From NCBI GenBank assembly GCA_021234155.1, contig JAJEKV010000022.1, positions 4,547,852 to 4,611,851 on the forward strand: a DNA stretch of 64,000 nucleotides. The letters are read 5' to 3'. The DNA is from Isoetes taiwanensis (lineage: Eukaryota; Streptophyta; Lycopodiopsida; Isoetales; Isoetaceae). The translations under genes were made by a program, and so were the position numbers. The notes below the pieces were generated by a model. The model did not search any database and had not been told where the DNA came from. It was given only the letters and a program-made list of their open reading frames with translations. This document shows positions 1-13,426 of this stretch, in pieces. The number at the start of each line of letters is the position of its first letter. The first letter of the stretch is position 1.

Positions 1-1717
1 TTGGTGTACTTCGTTAGGTGCGTGTGCTCTGGTGCTTTTGTTGTAAGCTCTTTTGAGCCTTCGTTGTACACTTGTTTTGATCAATGGATTAGTGTTCCTC
101 CTGAAGTGTCTTGTGTGTTCATTTATTATTATTGCGAGAATTGCTGTTTTATCACGAGGAGTTTTTCTTGATTTCTTTTCCTCACATTGCTTAAAAATCC
201 AGCGTGACCACAAGAGTGTCTCCGAGGATTTACCCTCTGGGACTTCGGATCTCCGGTCACGTCCCCTCGAAGGCGATCCGTGCAGGACCCCAAGCGAGGT
301 GCCATTAGTCAAAGCGAGAAGAAAGAATGTTGAAATCAATTACAGCGGAGAACATTCGCATTCCATACAAAGCGCATCAATGGCGTGAAATGTCTGCGGT
401 GAAGACCCGCAAAATAAAGTAGTAACCGACTGTTAGAATATGGTTGCATCGATGCTACCGAGGCTTGCCTGTGCTGATGCGGAATGTGATGCTGCCGACT
501 CGGGAGTCGAGAAAACCAGCTTCGTATTAAACATTATCGCATATGGGTAATGGTACGCATCGGTCACGATAAAACCTGGCGGTTTCATCAGGATGGCATG
601 CGCTTTCTCATTTCGGTGATCGAGAAAGGCATCCAGCAATATACAAGTATATTCGTACAAAATGTTCCAATACATGTGTTCGGTTTGTTTACAATGACTA
701 CTGAATTTGACTATCTGCGGCAGAGGTCACTCTTCTTGTTACTAAAGCTCTTTGTGAATCCATAAGCAGGTGGCCACTCGCAGATCCGGGGTTTCGAGTG
801 AGGCTGGGATAGTTACTAATCTACGCCGTGAAGGCAAAGGAAGAATGGCAAGGGGATTAGCTGAGCGGACCACAGTCAAGAGGATAACCGTCTCCATATT
901 CTTCCGAGTCGATGTAAACCTTAATGATTGTATTTACCTAGGTGCATGATGCTTACTTGTGGCCGGAGTCGTCGCGAATGGCGTGTTTGTGTTTGCCGCC
1001 AGTGCTAGATTGCTCACTGGCTTGTCCGTAGCACTTTCACAAGCCATAGGCTTCCTTTGTGATGGCGGTTGGGTCCGGAGCCACATGCTTTCCGACTTTT
1101 TTGGTTTCCCCAAAGCGAACCCGAACCTTCAAAACTGGAAATCTGCAGGAACACCAAGAACATTGACAAGCTCTTTTTCTTTGCCATACCGGTTCATATG
1201 CCCGCCCGGATCAGTTCGGGCCACCATTCAACAATTTCTGCTTGGCTCTAAGGCCTCGAGGATACACTATTTTATGCTCTCAGTTTGGGATGCGAGGTGT
1301 TAATCTCGAGGCGTCTTTTATTAAGTGGTATCTTGCGGCTGTCTCCATTGGCGTCAAATATTACAAGCTTGGTGGGACGGTGGATCAGTTGGAGTTTGGC
1401 TTTCAATATATTCCAGGTTCATCGGGATCCAAATGCGGAATCATTATCTTCTCAGGTCCTTTCTGGCTGTTAGCAGTGTCTTGCTCTGGATTACAATGTT
1501 TTTGGGAAGTGCATTCTTCTCTCGCGGCGTGAACGCTCTTTATCAATGACAATGATCGGAGTCGTTGACATGGGAAATCCACACGAAATGATGACATCAA
1601 TCGAAAGGAAGCGAGTTTTCTCGACTTCGCTGATCGAGAATGAAAAAAGGTATTGAAAGAAAGCGAGTTTTCTCGACTTCCTTGAGTCGAAACAGGCTGA
1701 AGTAAAATAAAATCACC

Positions 1718-2135
1718 TCAATCTCGGGTTTTCAAGAATGTGTTCGGCGGCATTACGGTCCAAACCGACATTCTCGTCTCAAAATCGGCTTTGTCTCCCT
1801 CGTCCTCGTCGTCTTTCTTGCTTCCATTTGTCTTCCTCCCCTTGAAATGCTCATGGGCAGATCGGGTATATGAGAATGGTTTCATCCATGTCCTTATTTC
1901 CAACCACCGGATATAGGTTTCATTCCAAGCAGCCTTAGCCCCAGAGAGAAACAGGCCATTCATGTACCACTTTCGCGCCTACAATTTGATCTTCCCTCGA
2001 CCAAAGCTGGTTATGAAGTACTTGATAACTCTTGGCGGATAGGAATTCTATGTATAGGATCGCAATCGCACCATCTTTCTTTGACCTTGTCCATCGATGG
2101 AACATCCTCCATAAATCTGCCCCCTTCGGTTCCAT
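1718..2135 (-). pseudogene. Unrecognised coding-like remnant
   Basis: Two overlapping reverse-strand frames read on from each other with a frameshift near 1935-1963, where both contain the words GAK and a Trp/Asn-rich patch. The joined product is about 140 residues, rich in Trp and charged residues (WNETYIRWLEIRTW), with an acidic-basic patch (KKDDEDEGDK) near the end. I do not recognise the family. Further upstream on the same strand (about 2700-3300) more pieces read in broken frames, including an acidic Glu/Lys run, so this may be the end of a longer decayed gene. Captured host DNA or a transposon-encoded accessory protein are both possible. Confidence 0.3.
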
Positions 2136-3367
2136 CGCTCTTGAGAGATCATGAACTTGTCGAGATAATGATGCTGCGCTAGACCTACTTATCGAGTTGG
2201 CCAGATCTTGAAATCAAAACCAAAACTATGTTGGCAAAAGCTTGGTGCCTTCGGCAAGCCAAGTCACTCATGATCAAGTTCTATATGGAGTGCATGATCT
2301 TGTTGGTGAAGTTAATATCGGTTTGCCATTGGGGAACGGCCCGTTGTCGATTGCCGGCATGCAAAAGACAAAGAAGGCGAAAGTATCGAGGTCGGTCATG
2401 TCGGAACCGTCTTGTACCCGCTGCTCTATGTCGGCTTTGTCATAAAAAGGGTGGGGTCTTGATCATATTGATGGCAAATAGTGCCGCGGTCCAGTGCGGT
2501 TCGGACCACCAAATCCCTTGTGTTGAAAGTTACCCGAGAAATGGGGGAGCTATGTCGTGCGCCTTAAATGGGACCACCCGAATCAAGCCCTCTTGAAATT
2601 GCCGCCTTGCGTTCCGGGGAAGGAAGGGTTTTGGCGTTGCAACCCGACGGTGTTGATGTAGGGTTGACATAGGCGGTTCAATTCCTTCATGTCTTCCTCA
2701 TCAAGGCAGCCTTTCCTTGTAATAATCAAAATCATGGTATTCATTAGATGCAGCGTTCGCGAGCTTCAGTGATGCCTTCTTCCTAACGCCTACCCGTTTG
2801 TTAACTTTAGGATTGTGGCATAATCCTTTCGTCCTGCATTTTAGAACTCCTAGTCTTCCTTAGTAGGATTGTTCCATCCAAGATTTTTGCCTTGTAGGTC
2901 AAAGCGTTTCTTTGTCCGTCGGGGCCACAATATCCTCTTCATGAGCGCTTGTCAAACAACTTGGGGTCGGCCTGCTTGGAAATTCTCCATTGCTACCCTT
3001 CAGCTTGCCTCTTGTCCATTGAGCCCATATCTCGGTCCATTTCTCCCGGACCAGCCTCGGTGCTAGAATGAGGTCATATTGATGCGAGAGACTCTCCCAC
3101 CTTTCCTTGGTGTTCTCTTCTTCTTCTCCTCTTCTTCCTCTCCCTCATCATCTTCCTGTCCCTCAGAGAACATATCGCATAGTTTCTCAAAAGGTCTTCC
3201 CACTTATCAGGGAAATTGTTTCCTTTAGGGCCGAGGACAACCCAATGCTTTCCACTTGTTGCCTAGCGTGTATGATCAAATTAGGGATAAGGGCGCATTG
3301 ATCAATGTACCAATGTCCGCATGAAAGTATCTACAAACACCGGAATAAGCGATAAATAGTAGCCGGG

Positions 3368-3760
3368 TTTTCTCCATTTCGCTTGAGTCGAAAAGTCCCC
3401 TGAAGCGTCTAATTTTCTTTTTACTTATGCGGGTTTCCGACTCGCGTGGTGAGAAAATCTACATCCTTTGATTTTACGTGTTACCACGGCTTTCTCGACT
3501 CGCGAGTGAGAAACCCGATGATATCGGGGAAAATGTTAGGATGGTAGGGCTTTCTCGACTTCGCTTGGTCGAAAAATCCCTGAATCTCTAATTTTCTTTT
3601 ACTTCTCACGGTTTTTCGACTTCGCGACACAAAGCTCTGCATCCTTTGATTTTACATTGTTACCACGGCTTTCTCGACTTCGCGAGTGAAAACCCGATGA
3701 TGTCGGCAAATGTTAGGATGGTAGGGCTTTCGACTTCGCTTAGTCGAGAATGGAAAAGAT
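3368..3760. repeat. Tandem ~180-bp units built round TTCTCGACT palindromes
   Basis: Two consecutive units of about 180 bp can be aligned by eye. Each carries a dyad such as TTTCTCGACTCGCGAGTGAG, the words AATTTTCTTTT and CATCCTTTGATTTTAC, and the block GGATGGTAGGGCTTTC. The repeated palindromes mark the unit edges. Confidence 0.7.
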
Positions 3761-4260
3761 TGAGTTATTTACCTTCGTGCTTCGCACTCAATGCTATTGT
3801 GTTACGGCGTGGCTAATCTTTGCCGGTTCGGTTCTTTGGCGTCTCCGTAGAAAAGAACTCTGCACTCTCAAAGCATATCTATCCTTGATCGCTGCTGGCA
3901 CCTCCTTCTCCGTCTGCGCAATACTTGCGCCCGCCCTCGCGAATCTTGGCCGTCTACAACCCGAGCGGGGCGTCTTTTCCCTTGAGATCTTCCTCGGACT
4001 TCCGGTTTGAACAACTCACGGTCGATCTGCTAAAAGGTATGACATCCGCGGGCATTGGATCTGCAGGGGATGTCGCACCATCAGGTTGAGAATCTCGGCA
4101 TGTGTCTTTGGATTAAATTCCACAATGGTTGAACAAGGCGGCATCTCGAGTGCAAACCTTCCGGTAGTCTAATGTCCGCCCGCGGCTTGTGTGATATTCC
4201 CAACCAGCGTATAATTTAAGGAGTACATGCTTCCTAGTCATTTGAATTATCATGGCTATA

Positions 4261-7200
4261 ACTTAAAAAAATTCATAAGATGTATTTTACTTTTTTGGCT
4301 AAAGTTCTTTTAAATAGAAATTAAAAGCAAAATTTAAAAGGCGATTTTCCCTTCTCCTTGATCATCAAAGAATTGCACAGACTTACCTGCAGCTTTAAGA
4401 ATAGATTCATCAGAACTGCAGAATCAAGTTTGGGGTTCAGCTTTGACTTGTATTTTAAAACATGAAAGTGCTTGTTGCAGTTCTTTTTACTTGGCTTTAA
4501 ATCCTCCTTCTGAGCAGGGCTGTTTGAATCTTGATAATCATCAATAGAGATGACAACAGCAGTACCTATTTACTCAAGTCCTTCTACGTAAGAAAATTTT
4601 TCGTTACAAAATCCATAAATCATTCTTTTACCTCAAGGTCTGGTCCTTCTATCTAAAGTAGCGATCGGCATCACGGGGGGGGAGTCTTTCTTGTTGATAA
4701 CCCGCGGCTTAAATCACCCGACCATACAAGCATCTTGGTAGATTTCAATGATTGTTAGCTTCAAAACATGTAAGCTTGAAATGCTTCTAAAGTAGTTAAT
4801 ATTCGGACCTTCTGCATTTAGGCTCCATCCATTTTAGTTTTAGCATATCAGGCCACATAATGCGTAACCTAACCCCACTGATTTATAGAAAATTTTAAGC
4901 GTGCTAACATATATCCGGATACAATAGGGCAAAAAGGTACCTTGTAATGCTAATATTTTCGCGAGAATACATGATCTCGAGCTATAAGCATGGAAACTTG
5001 GCTGGTTTGAAACTCTAGATGCACTTTCGAAAATGCACGATCCAGTGTAAATCATCATGTTTTAGCCTTACAAACTTGACCGCCAATCACTATATATGGC
5101 TACATACCTACCCGCAGTATTAGGCCAAATCGGCTTGCTTCAATGCGGTAAAATCAGCGGGAGATCTGAAATGGGTAGCTTCAGTCTGAAATGGGTAGCC
5201 GGCACATCCGCCGATGAGGCACGAAATAGATAGATTCATACAAAGCAATTGAAATAGATTTGTTGAGCCTTCTCAATGTAATCTACGAAACAAGTTTGGG
5301 CCTTCTTAATGCGCTCTAGAAGTTGTTCGAGGATCCTTGCTAGCACTTGCATTGCGAAAGAAATTTTCTTTAGGAATGTAAATGAGGACTAAGAAATCAT
5401 GATCGGCGCATGGTAATCTACCCATGAGCGAATCTGAGTGATGAAGCATAGCCCGGATTAGGTTATGCCGGATGGCGATTCGAGGTTTTGGATTCAATGG
5501 CGGCAACAAATTTTGTGAAACCTACCCATCTTAAACACAAAACCATTTCAAATTAGAGGCGACTCTTCTGGCGGTGCGTGAAGCAATCCACGAACTTAGG
5601 AAGGCTAAAGGACCTCGGCGTTATGGCCGGGCGCGGGAATTTTTTTTGCCTACTTTTCAATTTTTTAGGGAAAATAACTCATGTATTTTATGAAAACCTA
5701 ACCATTGGGCCTTAAATTTAAGCCATTTGGCGATTAATAATGCATACACTAATTTTTTGAGAACTTTCCCAGCGGATATCTTGAGCCCGGCCGCTCCATT
5801 TTACGTGCCCCTCTACGAAATCTGATCGATCATCTTGGATCCATTATTGGGGGAGTCGACCATATCTTAGTCTCCTTAGTCATCGATTCCTCGGGTGTGG
5901 TGTCATCTTCCCCATCTTTGTTTTTGGTGGACTTTTTTGTGTATGAACCACAACTTCATTCCCCAACTTCTTGAGTGTTGTAGAGTCTTCGACCGCGGTA
6001 GAAGTGAAGCTCCCGTATTGAGCAGTTTTCCCTCACCACGGAAATCTCCATTCCAAGCTCCACGGATGTTAGGGTTCCGGCCTCCTTCATCCCTTCGAGA
6101 TCCTTCCACCCAAGGTTACGACAATTTAAAAAGCTGCCTTTTTTTGGTGCCAATAAGCCTTGCTCATGGAAGAGTGAGAATAATTTGAAGCTGCTAATTT
6201 TTTGGTGTGATAGAACTTACTCTTACGCGGGTCCTCGACATGTAGTGTTAAATGCTTGAATCTGGCTCGAGGCGGAGAGCACAATTTTCTTGTACTTGTC
6301 TCCGGAGCTCTTCTTGTCCCTTTGGTGGAGAAGCAGATCTTTCTCCTTCCCACTTGTTGATACCTCGACATACCACCAAGAATCTGCTGGTGTGTCAAAA
6401 GCTCTGTCTCCGGTCCCTCGATGGCGAAGAGCGGAGTTCGGCCCGGTGTCGATGGTGAGTCGAGGTGAATCTTTGCAAGAAGAAAGGATGGATCGATTAA
6501 GGTATTCCGACAAAGAAAAACCTCGAGCTCACACAGGGTGTTAGTCTTCTTCTTCTTCTTTGCCCGCTAGAACTAGCATCCCCTCCGGCCTTTCTTGGAT
6601 GGAGTTGTCGTAATGCGTATGCCCTCTCATCCTCTTCTGATCGGACCCCTCTGTAAATTAAGTTTCCTCAGCCCAGCGTTGTGAGTTTTAGGACTGCATG
6701 TAAAAAAGATCGGGCGTGTTCTTTGGTTTGAATTTAGGACATGCAATCATTTATGAAAAAAGCGGGCTAAAGCGTGCAGCCGCGGTCGGCTTTAGCCGCC
6801 CAAACACTATTCGAAATTTAATCACATCAAAGGGACTTAGTGGCCGGGTGTAGTTTATCTTCAACTGGGCATTGGCGACCTCGAGTTCGGAGGGAGCATC
6901 GGTATGCTTGACTTAGAATGGCGCCCAGCGGCGGTAAGGCTGCTAAGCGCCTTGCATATGTGTGTTTTTCGACCAGCGCGTCCTATTGCAAGCAGTTGAT
7001 TGATTTGATCGATGAGCGCGGACTAAGGTAGGAAGCGGAGAAGGCTGCCGGAACCGGGGAACTCTACCTTTGCTGCGCCATGGAGCGGGGATCTGGCGAG
7101 AATCGTGAGTGATACAAGTATTAGATCTTGAATACACTCTTGTTGAGGCCAACCGAGAAGAAGCAAAAAGACTCTAGGTGAGGCTGCGGGATCCGTGTCT

Positions 7201-7480
7201 GATGGCCCAAGGAATTCTGCGTGAAGAGGTGAGTTTGAGAGATGCCTATGTTATTTCACTTGTAGAACATGCGATGCGTGTTTAAATAATGGAGCTGCTG
7301 ATAAGCTCGGCCAGTTCTTGTTTCCTTGTCCGGCATTTTTTAAGCTTCGAGATGATTTACTCTGGGTTGAGAGATGCTCGGCAAGAAACAATGGATCGGG
7401 GTTAAAAACGACTCCGTTTTAGGTGTCTTTTTTATGGAGTGTTTTCTTGGAATGTTGTACATAGATCAGGCTAGGTCTAA
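4261..7480. other. No recognisable gene
   Basis: I see only short broken frames in all six frames and no family motif. A weak MITE-like structure may lie at about 6695-6815, where CGTGTTCTTTGG on the left is roughly mirrored by CCGCCCAAACACTATTCG on the right, with GCTAAAGC/GCTTTAGC inside. I could not define ends or a target-site duplication, so it is not listed on its own. Confidence 0.4.
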
Positions 7481-9030
7481 GGCCCGAGGAGATGCGGTTC
7501 AAATGCCTCCTCTTGTAGTTAGTGGGAGGGGCCTCCCACCGGTCCAGAACCACTCCTCTTAAGCAATATTAGAGGAAGATGGTTGAAGGAGAGTAGCTCC
7601 AGGCAGGGCTAGAGCACTTGGGACTAAAAGCAGGGAGAATACAAAGTCACGATGGTTGTAGAGAATGCAAGCCTTGGCTTCCTCTCACGTGGTTTCCACT
7701 GTGGTTAGTTGTAGAGGCCTCCACCCGGTCAGGAGCCCTCCCCTTACGTAATATTAAGCGAAGATGGTTGAAGGAGAGTGACTTCGGCGGAGTGAGAATT
7801 TTGCTACCATACTGCGGAGAAATTGGCTGGCTAAAGGGATTCTCGACTTGCGAAGTGAGAATGCGGCTGACCAGTACTTTGTCTACATTCTCGACTGCGC
7901 CAAGTCGAGAATGCCTTAACCATCGAGAACTCGGTTAGTACACCTGCGGTGCCGGTTGGTTAAGGCATTCCCCACTTCCTTGGCGAGAATCGCGAACATC
8001 AAGCTCAATGGTTTCCACGTGGTTGGTTGCGGAGGCCTCCACCCGGTCAGAGCCTCCCCTTGGCGATATTAGGTCAAGATGGTTGAAGGAGAGTGGCTCT
8101 GGCGGGTAGACAGAAAACTCCGACCACCCACGAGAATTAGGCGGCTAGAGGATTCTCGACTAGCGAGTTAGAATCTTGTTGTATTAACCGTGTCTACATT
8201 CTCGACTTCGCCAAATTAGAGAATGCCTTAAACATCGAGAACTCCGGGATGGTACACATGGAGTCTTGGGTTGGGTAAAAGGCATTCAGGCTTCATGGCC
8301 CAGAATGCATCTGACAAGCTACGTGGTTTCCACATGGGTTGCTAAGAGTTGGCTGCTGGAGCCGATCAAAACAACTTCCCTTATAATGTCAGGAAGATAG
8401 AAGGAGAGTTGTTAAGACTATCTGCTGAGCCAGCCTCTAAATTACACTAGGCGGCCGTTTTCTCGACTCCACGAGTCGGCGAGCCAACACCTCAATGGTT
8501 AGTCGTAGGGCCTCCACCCAATCGAGGCCATCCCATCGCCATGTATTAGAGCGAAGATGGTTACCGAGGCGGTCTTTGATTGGGTAGAGGCCACTGCGAC
8601 CACCGAAGAAATTGGGTTGCTAAGAGTTGGCACAGACGGTGAAAACCACTTCCCTTACGCCCATAATAGGAAGATAGAAGGGAGTGGTTAAGGAAATGCG
8701 GACAGCTCTAGAGTGCACTAGAGCCTGCGTTTTCTCGACTCACGCAGTCGGCGGCCAACACCTCTGTGGTTGGTCGCCGAGGCCTCCACCCGGTCAGACC
8801 AATCCTCTTCGCCATATTCGATGAGCATGGTTCGAAGGAGGTGGCTCAGTGGGTGGAGGCACTACTTGGCTTGCACAAGGAGCCATTGGCGGTATCACAT
8901 TCTCGACTCACGAGTGAAGGCTGCCGGCAGGCTTCTAAAGAATGTGAAGACATTGGGTAGGCGTGCAATCCCGGTCGCGGTCGAGAATCCCTCAACCCGA
9001 CCAGATCCGAGTGTACACTCCCTCTTCTGC
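7480..9030. repeat. Diverged tandem array, unit about 280-340 bp
   Basis: A block containing GAGGCCTCCACCCGGTCAG, then a word like CCCTCCCCTTA, then GAAGATGGTTGAAGGAGAGTG recurs at about 7510, 7700, 8030, 8500 and 8770. Each is followed by a TTCTCGACT..GTCGAGAA palindrome and by words like AGAATGCCTTAA and CATCGAGAACTC. Units differ by small indels. Frames through the array are not conserved between units, so I read it as non-coding. Confidence 0.7.
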
Positions 9031-10345
9031 GCCTGCGGTCGAGAAGTTCTCGACTTCCAGTGGTCGAAAGAAAACTTTACTTCTGTGAATTGTGGCTGAG
9101 TATTCTCAACTTCGCCACTCCCTACGCATGTCTCTGCGATTGGATTTCTTTGTGAGTTAGAAATGGAGATTACGTGAAGCAATTCCTATTCTTAGTTCTT
9201 CTTTGGGGAGAAAGACATTCCCTAGTTATGTTACATTAATGCTCTACGCAATATCTTACTTCCTAACACCGGTCTCACGATGATTTCTATCTCGGTTGCT
9301 TGCTACTACTCTAACCACTATTCTCACTTGTGCACGTACAATGTATTCAATTCAACCACAAGCAAGAAAAAAGATAACAAAAACAAAGAAAACAATACAA
9401 AGGGAAAGCGGATATGAGAGAGATTAGTGAGATTAATGAGAAAGCAGAGAGAAACGGTGGAGAAACGATCTGAGAGAAATGAGATTAAAAAAGGGTATGA
9501 TATTACAAAAACATACACGGAAGATTTCTTTGGATGAGGAGGAGGCTTCCATGTTAAGCTTCCATGTGGGTATAGTGGATTCATAAAAGCGTGAATAAGG
9601 ATTTGTCGGTACATAAATTGTATCGAGGGATTAATAAGAGCCTCTAACAACGAAATATAAGTAAAATGCACTAAAGGACTTACGAGAAAACTAAAAAGCG
9701 GCACTAAAAGGGCCTCACTTTCTTCTCGGTGATGCCTTAGCTCGAACAATCAATGCTTGCGAGAACCCGGCGGAAGCGTCTGATCCGTCGACCAAGCTCT
9801 TGTCATAAGATGGCCTTGGAATCGCTTCGGTTCGATCGATCGCTGATCGGAAGCGGAAAGGAAAACACTGAGCTCGAAGAGTGATCCGGAGAAAGCAGGG
9901 GAGGAAGAATGGTGGGGGGGAGGAAGAAGAGGGTCTGATTAATTAAAGCTGCACCCTCGAACCTAAATAAAAAGTGCAATAATAAACTTACATCGCGTGT
10001 GGGCCATGCCCTCCATGGCGTGGCGGTCGCGGTCTTGACATGGCCAGCTTTCGGCCTCTGAAGAGCGCCCGCGTAGCCATGACAAGATATGAAAAGGTTA
10101 GGTTATATGTTTATATATGTTATCTTATGTATTTAATATGGTTTCAATGGTTGAATAGTTTCAATGGTTATATATGGTTACAATGTTTACATATGGTTTA
10201 GAATGAGTATGGTTGTATGCTTTAATATGGTTATATGATTTTAGTTAATATGGTTGTATGATTTAATATGGTTATATTTAATATGTTTGTATGGTTTTAT
10301 ATGGTTCATATGGTCATATTTGTGGTGTTTGGGGCTATATGGTTT
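9031..10345. other. No gene; AT-rich TATGGTT repeats at 10,080-10,340
   Basis: The first part holds no conserved frame. A hydrophobic reverse-strand frame at 9324-9749 has no motif and the skewed composition of A-rich DNA, so I do not call it. From 10,080 to 10,340 the sequence is an irregular microsatellite-like run of ATATGGTT, TTGTATGG and related words. Confidence 0.6.
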
Positions 10346-10799
10346 TAATGTGAGCTTTTTTCATTCGGGGAGCATGTGAGATGAGTAAAATGGAGCAGGG
10401 AAGTCCAGCTGAGAGGCCATTGCCCTAGGCTCCAATGGAGGAAGGTGGGTTGCCTTTTGTTTGCACCCTTGCAACCCAGGGCCGGTATTCTTGAGAGGGC
10501 ATAATAAGCTGCAGTTGATCCATTTGATAGTGTGAATGATGAGAGAATGGGAGATGAACATCTTGGGTTGGCATTGTGAAGCTTCTTATCGAAGTTGATA
10601 CAATCATGTCCCAGAAGCTCTAGTGATTGCATTGTGTGCTCAAGAGCTGCTTTGGAGTCCCAAGCTCGGTTGAGATGGCCAATTAGATATATTACACACA
10701 AGAATGGTGATACTCTAGAATGCCCTCTTGAACTACACACCCCAAGGCCCACCCAAGGCCATGTGGAAGATTTGGTGGTCGATGAGCATCCTTTGATCA

Positions 10800-13330
10800 C
10801 AAGGAAGAGGCGCTATGTCTTTCATAAAAGGCGACCAAGGGTGCCCAAAGAGGCCTAGAAGTGACAAATATTTAGAAAGGATGGAAAGTATGGCACCAAC
10901 CAAAGAAAACACGGAGGCAATTAGGGGACAAGAGTGTTGTAACCTAGATTGCCGCAGTCTTGATACAATGTGGATGACCTCGTCTGCGAGATAATTTCCC
11001 AATACATTGGGCCGGACTTCAAAAAATAGGATTAATTTCATTTTACTCCTTGTGTAGGAATTCCGGCTATGATGAAAACCGCGGGGCCGTCTACTACTAT
11101 ATCAATTGAGGGGCATGAAGGTATGTATGAGAGCATTGAGATGGATTCTTGGGGTGAGCAAGTCTTCATTTTCACAGATCTTTGGGAGCAGGTTAGAAAA
11201 GGAGCCGGTTTGTTCCAACATGGTAATGCACTCACTTTGAAACCTAGAGCAAATACTCTAAAAGGCCATTGCGGTCTTGAGAGCTTTGTGAGATACATGT
11301 CTCAATCTATGCCCCACAAGTCGAAGGTGAGCGAGCACGGTGTGTGCGAGTGGTGCAAAATGTTGCCACAACACTATATCCAAAAGGAGTGCCTTAAGGA
11401 GGTCAACTCCATCCTAGAAACTCTTGGAGGTAGGCCTCTTTCTCAATCACATTTCACAAGTTATGGAGCACTCACTTCTCGGGCGTGAGTGTCCTACAAC
11501 ACATGCCATTCTCAAAGTGCAACACTTGCATTCAACTCAAGGATACACTTGCATCAAGCTGCAATAGAAAAGAAAAAGAATGGCAATTAGGGAGCAATTT
11601 GCGAGATCACCAAAGGGACCAAATATCATGTAGAGCAGTTGTATTGGCGGTGGAGAACATTTTTAGAGATCTTTTGGGACAAATTTTTGTGTATAATTCA
11701 TGATAAGATGGACCAACACAAGACTTTCTTGCCAAAGCTAGATCCTTTACCCAAAAGCGTTGTCAAAGCGCTTTTTTGGATAATAGTAAGTCGGGTGTAT
11801 TAACACATGGTCATGGAACTGGAACATATGGTCATTTTGTGCTTGATCTATGGAGAGATGATCAAACTTCCATGTGAGCTCTATTTTCAAGTGCACGAGA
11901 ACACTAGAAAAGGATCGATAGAAGGGAGGAGGTATTCCCCTTGACACCCATTTTGAGGCTTTGATGGATGATCAACGGCTTTGTTACCAAAAGGATAAAA
12001 AGCTCACATCAAGGTGTCTAGTGAATCAAGGAGGACTTGGGATGATTTCCCCTTACTTGAGAAATCAGCACTTTTGGGAGCTATGTGTTGATTGGACAAG
12101 CTGTTGGAAAAACAAGAATAGATGGATGTTTGGGGCAATGTCATACTTGGCAGTGGTGGGAGTATTCAAAGTTGTGAAAGTGGGATTCATGATGGTTGGG
12201 CATCGCATGATGATATAGATGGATTCTTTGGAACTTTCTCCACCAAGCTCAAGAGAAAGCGTGACCACTCTCCACTGAACTAATGGATGTGTTTGAGGCT
12301 GCATTGACCCCAACCCAATGGCTTTCTTGATGGATGAGGTTGCAGTTGGAAATCATTTGTAGAAGGATACTTGCTAGATGGTAAGGACGGTTAATGAGGG
12401 ACACACAAAGCCACTTGAGTTCAAGTTTTGGGTTAGGGATGGAATACCAATCATGCAATATAAGTGGAACCAGGTGACAAGTTGTGGATGCACGTACAAG
12501 GTATCGAGTTTGTGGCAAAGGGAGTGCTTCTTTGGTGAAGTTCTCATTCCTAAAGAGGCGACCAAAACCACTACCTCCCTTCAAGGCAGTCAAAGACTCT
12601 AGCCAAGCGGTGAAGGGCATCAAAGGATTACATAACACCTTTGGGATGATGTTGAAATGGAAAGCACACCTCCACTCTTAAGAAAAATCAAATGGACTCC
12701 CTAATCAAAGTCTTTGGAAAAGTTGTGACATGCTTGGGCCCCCGAGCGACCATGTGGGAGGGGAGGGAAGAGAGCGGGTTCTTGCCCGAGTCAAGATGGG
12801 AGGGTTCTCAAGGTGCAAGCACGTCTAAGAATGCTCACTTGGGTCCCAACAAGGGTTCCAAGTGGTTTGTGGGAAATGGAGCCTCAAAGCGAAGTGGTTT
12901 GATCTTCACGAGTGGGATCCCTTTGAGGACATCAAGGAAGGATACTTTGTGCTAGTAAGGCACGATGATGAGGACTATCCAATATGGTTAGGGGTGGCAC
13001 TCTCGATGTAACCACCACTATGCACGATGGAGGAGTTAGCGTCCTGGATTCCAAATTCAATATTGGGAGCCCATTGGGAGACACAAAAGGGCAACTTGAA
13101 GGAGCAATACAGCGGCGGGGGAGAAGAAGTGGAGGGCAAATCATGCTGACCCTCAAAGGAGGGAATTGGTGGAGTGTGTGGTATGGTCATATCCAAGTTC
13201 TCACATTGCAAAGGACAACACACACAAGATCCCAAGAAGGGAGATGGACAAGGCCATGAGCAACCTCCATGCTATATCATTGTATGAGGGTACATAATAT
13301 TGAGAAGTTTGAAAACTTTCTCAACTAGTG
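10800..13330 (+). CDS. Transposase-like gene of the DKMDQ / HDDIDGFF family, frame-broken
   Basis: Pieces in all three plus frames follow the order of a family of large transposon-associated proteins that I recall as DUF7869-type (name from memory). First comes a cysteine patch (QECCNLDC) near 10,905. Next is SKCNTCIQLKDTL near 11,510, which matches the family's zinc-binding linker. IHDKMDQHKTFLPKLD follows near 11,695, then THGHGTGTYGHFVLDLW near 11,800, and HDDIDGFFGTFSTKLKRKR near 12,205. The tail has VLVRHDDEDYPIWLGVAL near 12,950 and KIPRREMDKAMSNLH near 13,228. The Asp residues of DKMDQ and HDDIDG suggest an RNase H-like catalytic core, which is inference. The gene lies about 160 bp inside a terminal inverted repeat, as expected for a transposase. 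Frameshifts are frequent; see the CAG/CTG error finding before calling it dead. Start and exon structure are not resolved. Confidence 0.65.
13183..13225. repeat. 43-bp direct repeat, left copy
   Basis: This stretch, starting ATGGTCATATCCAAG and ending GGACAACACACAC, is identical to 24,335-24,377. The two copies bracket segment A. Here it lies in the 3' coding part of the transposase-like gene. Confidence 0.9.
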
Positions 13331-13426
13331 GTTTGTAAAATTTATGAGGAAAACAAGTAACCCAATTCTATGTGTGTCATGTGTAATTCTATTCAAGCAA
13401 TCAATTCAGAAATTTCTTTTATGGTG

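Larger units (their letters stand above)
1..4260. other. Repeat-rich DNA, no recognisable complete gene
   Basis: No open frame here shows a family I recognise. The notable content is a set of short imperfect palindromes of the form TTCTCGACT..AGTCGAGAA, for example near 500, 1617, 1660 and many times in 3360-3750. The same palindromes occur in 7.8-9.1 kb and inside the 4.1 kb element at 18.8-22.9 kb. I therefore infer that this stretch is internal DNA of a large DNA transposon ending at 13,493. A coding-like stretch on the reverse strand is listed separately. Confidence 0.5.

Noticed and set aside
9324-9749. Hydrophobic 141-codon reverse-strand frame
   Set aside because: Its composition follows from A-rich plus-strand DNA; no membrane-protein family pattern, no conserved copy.
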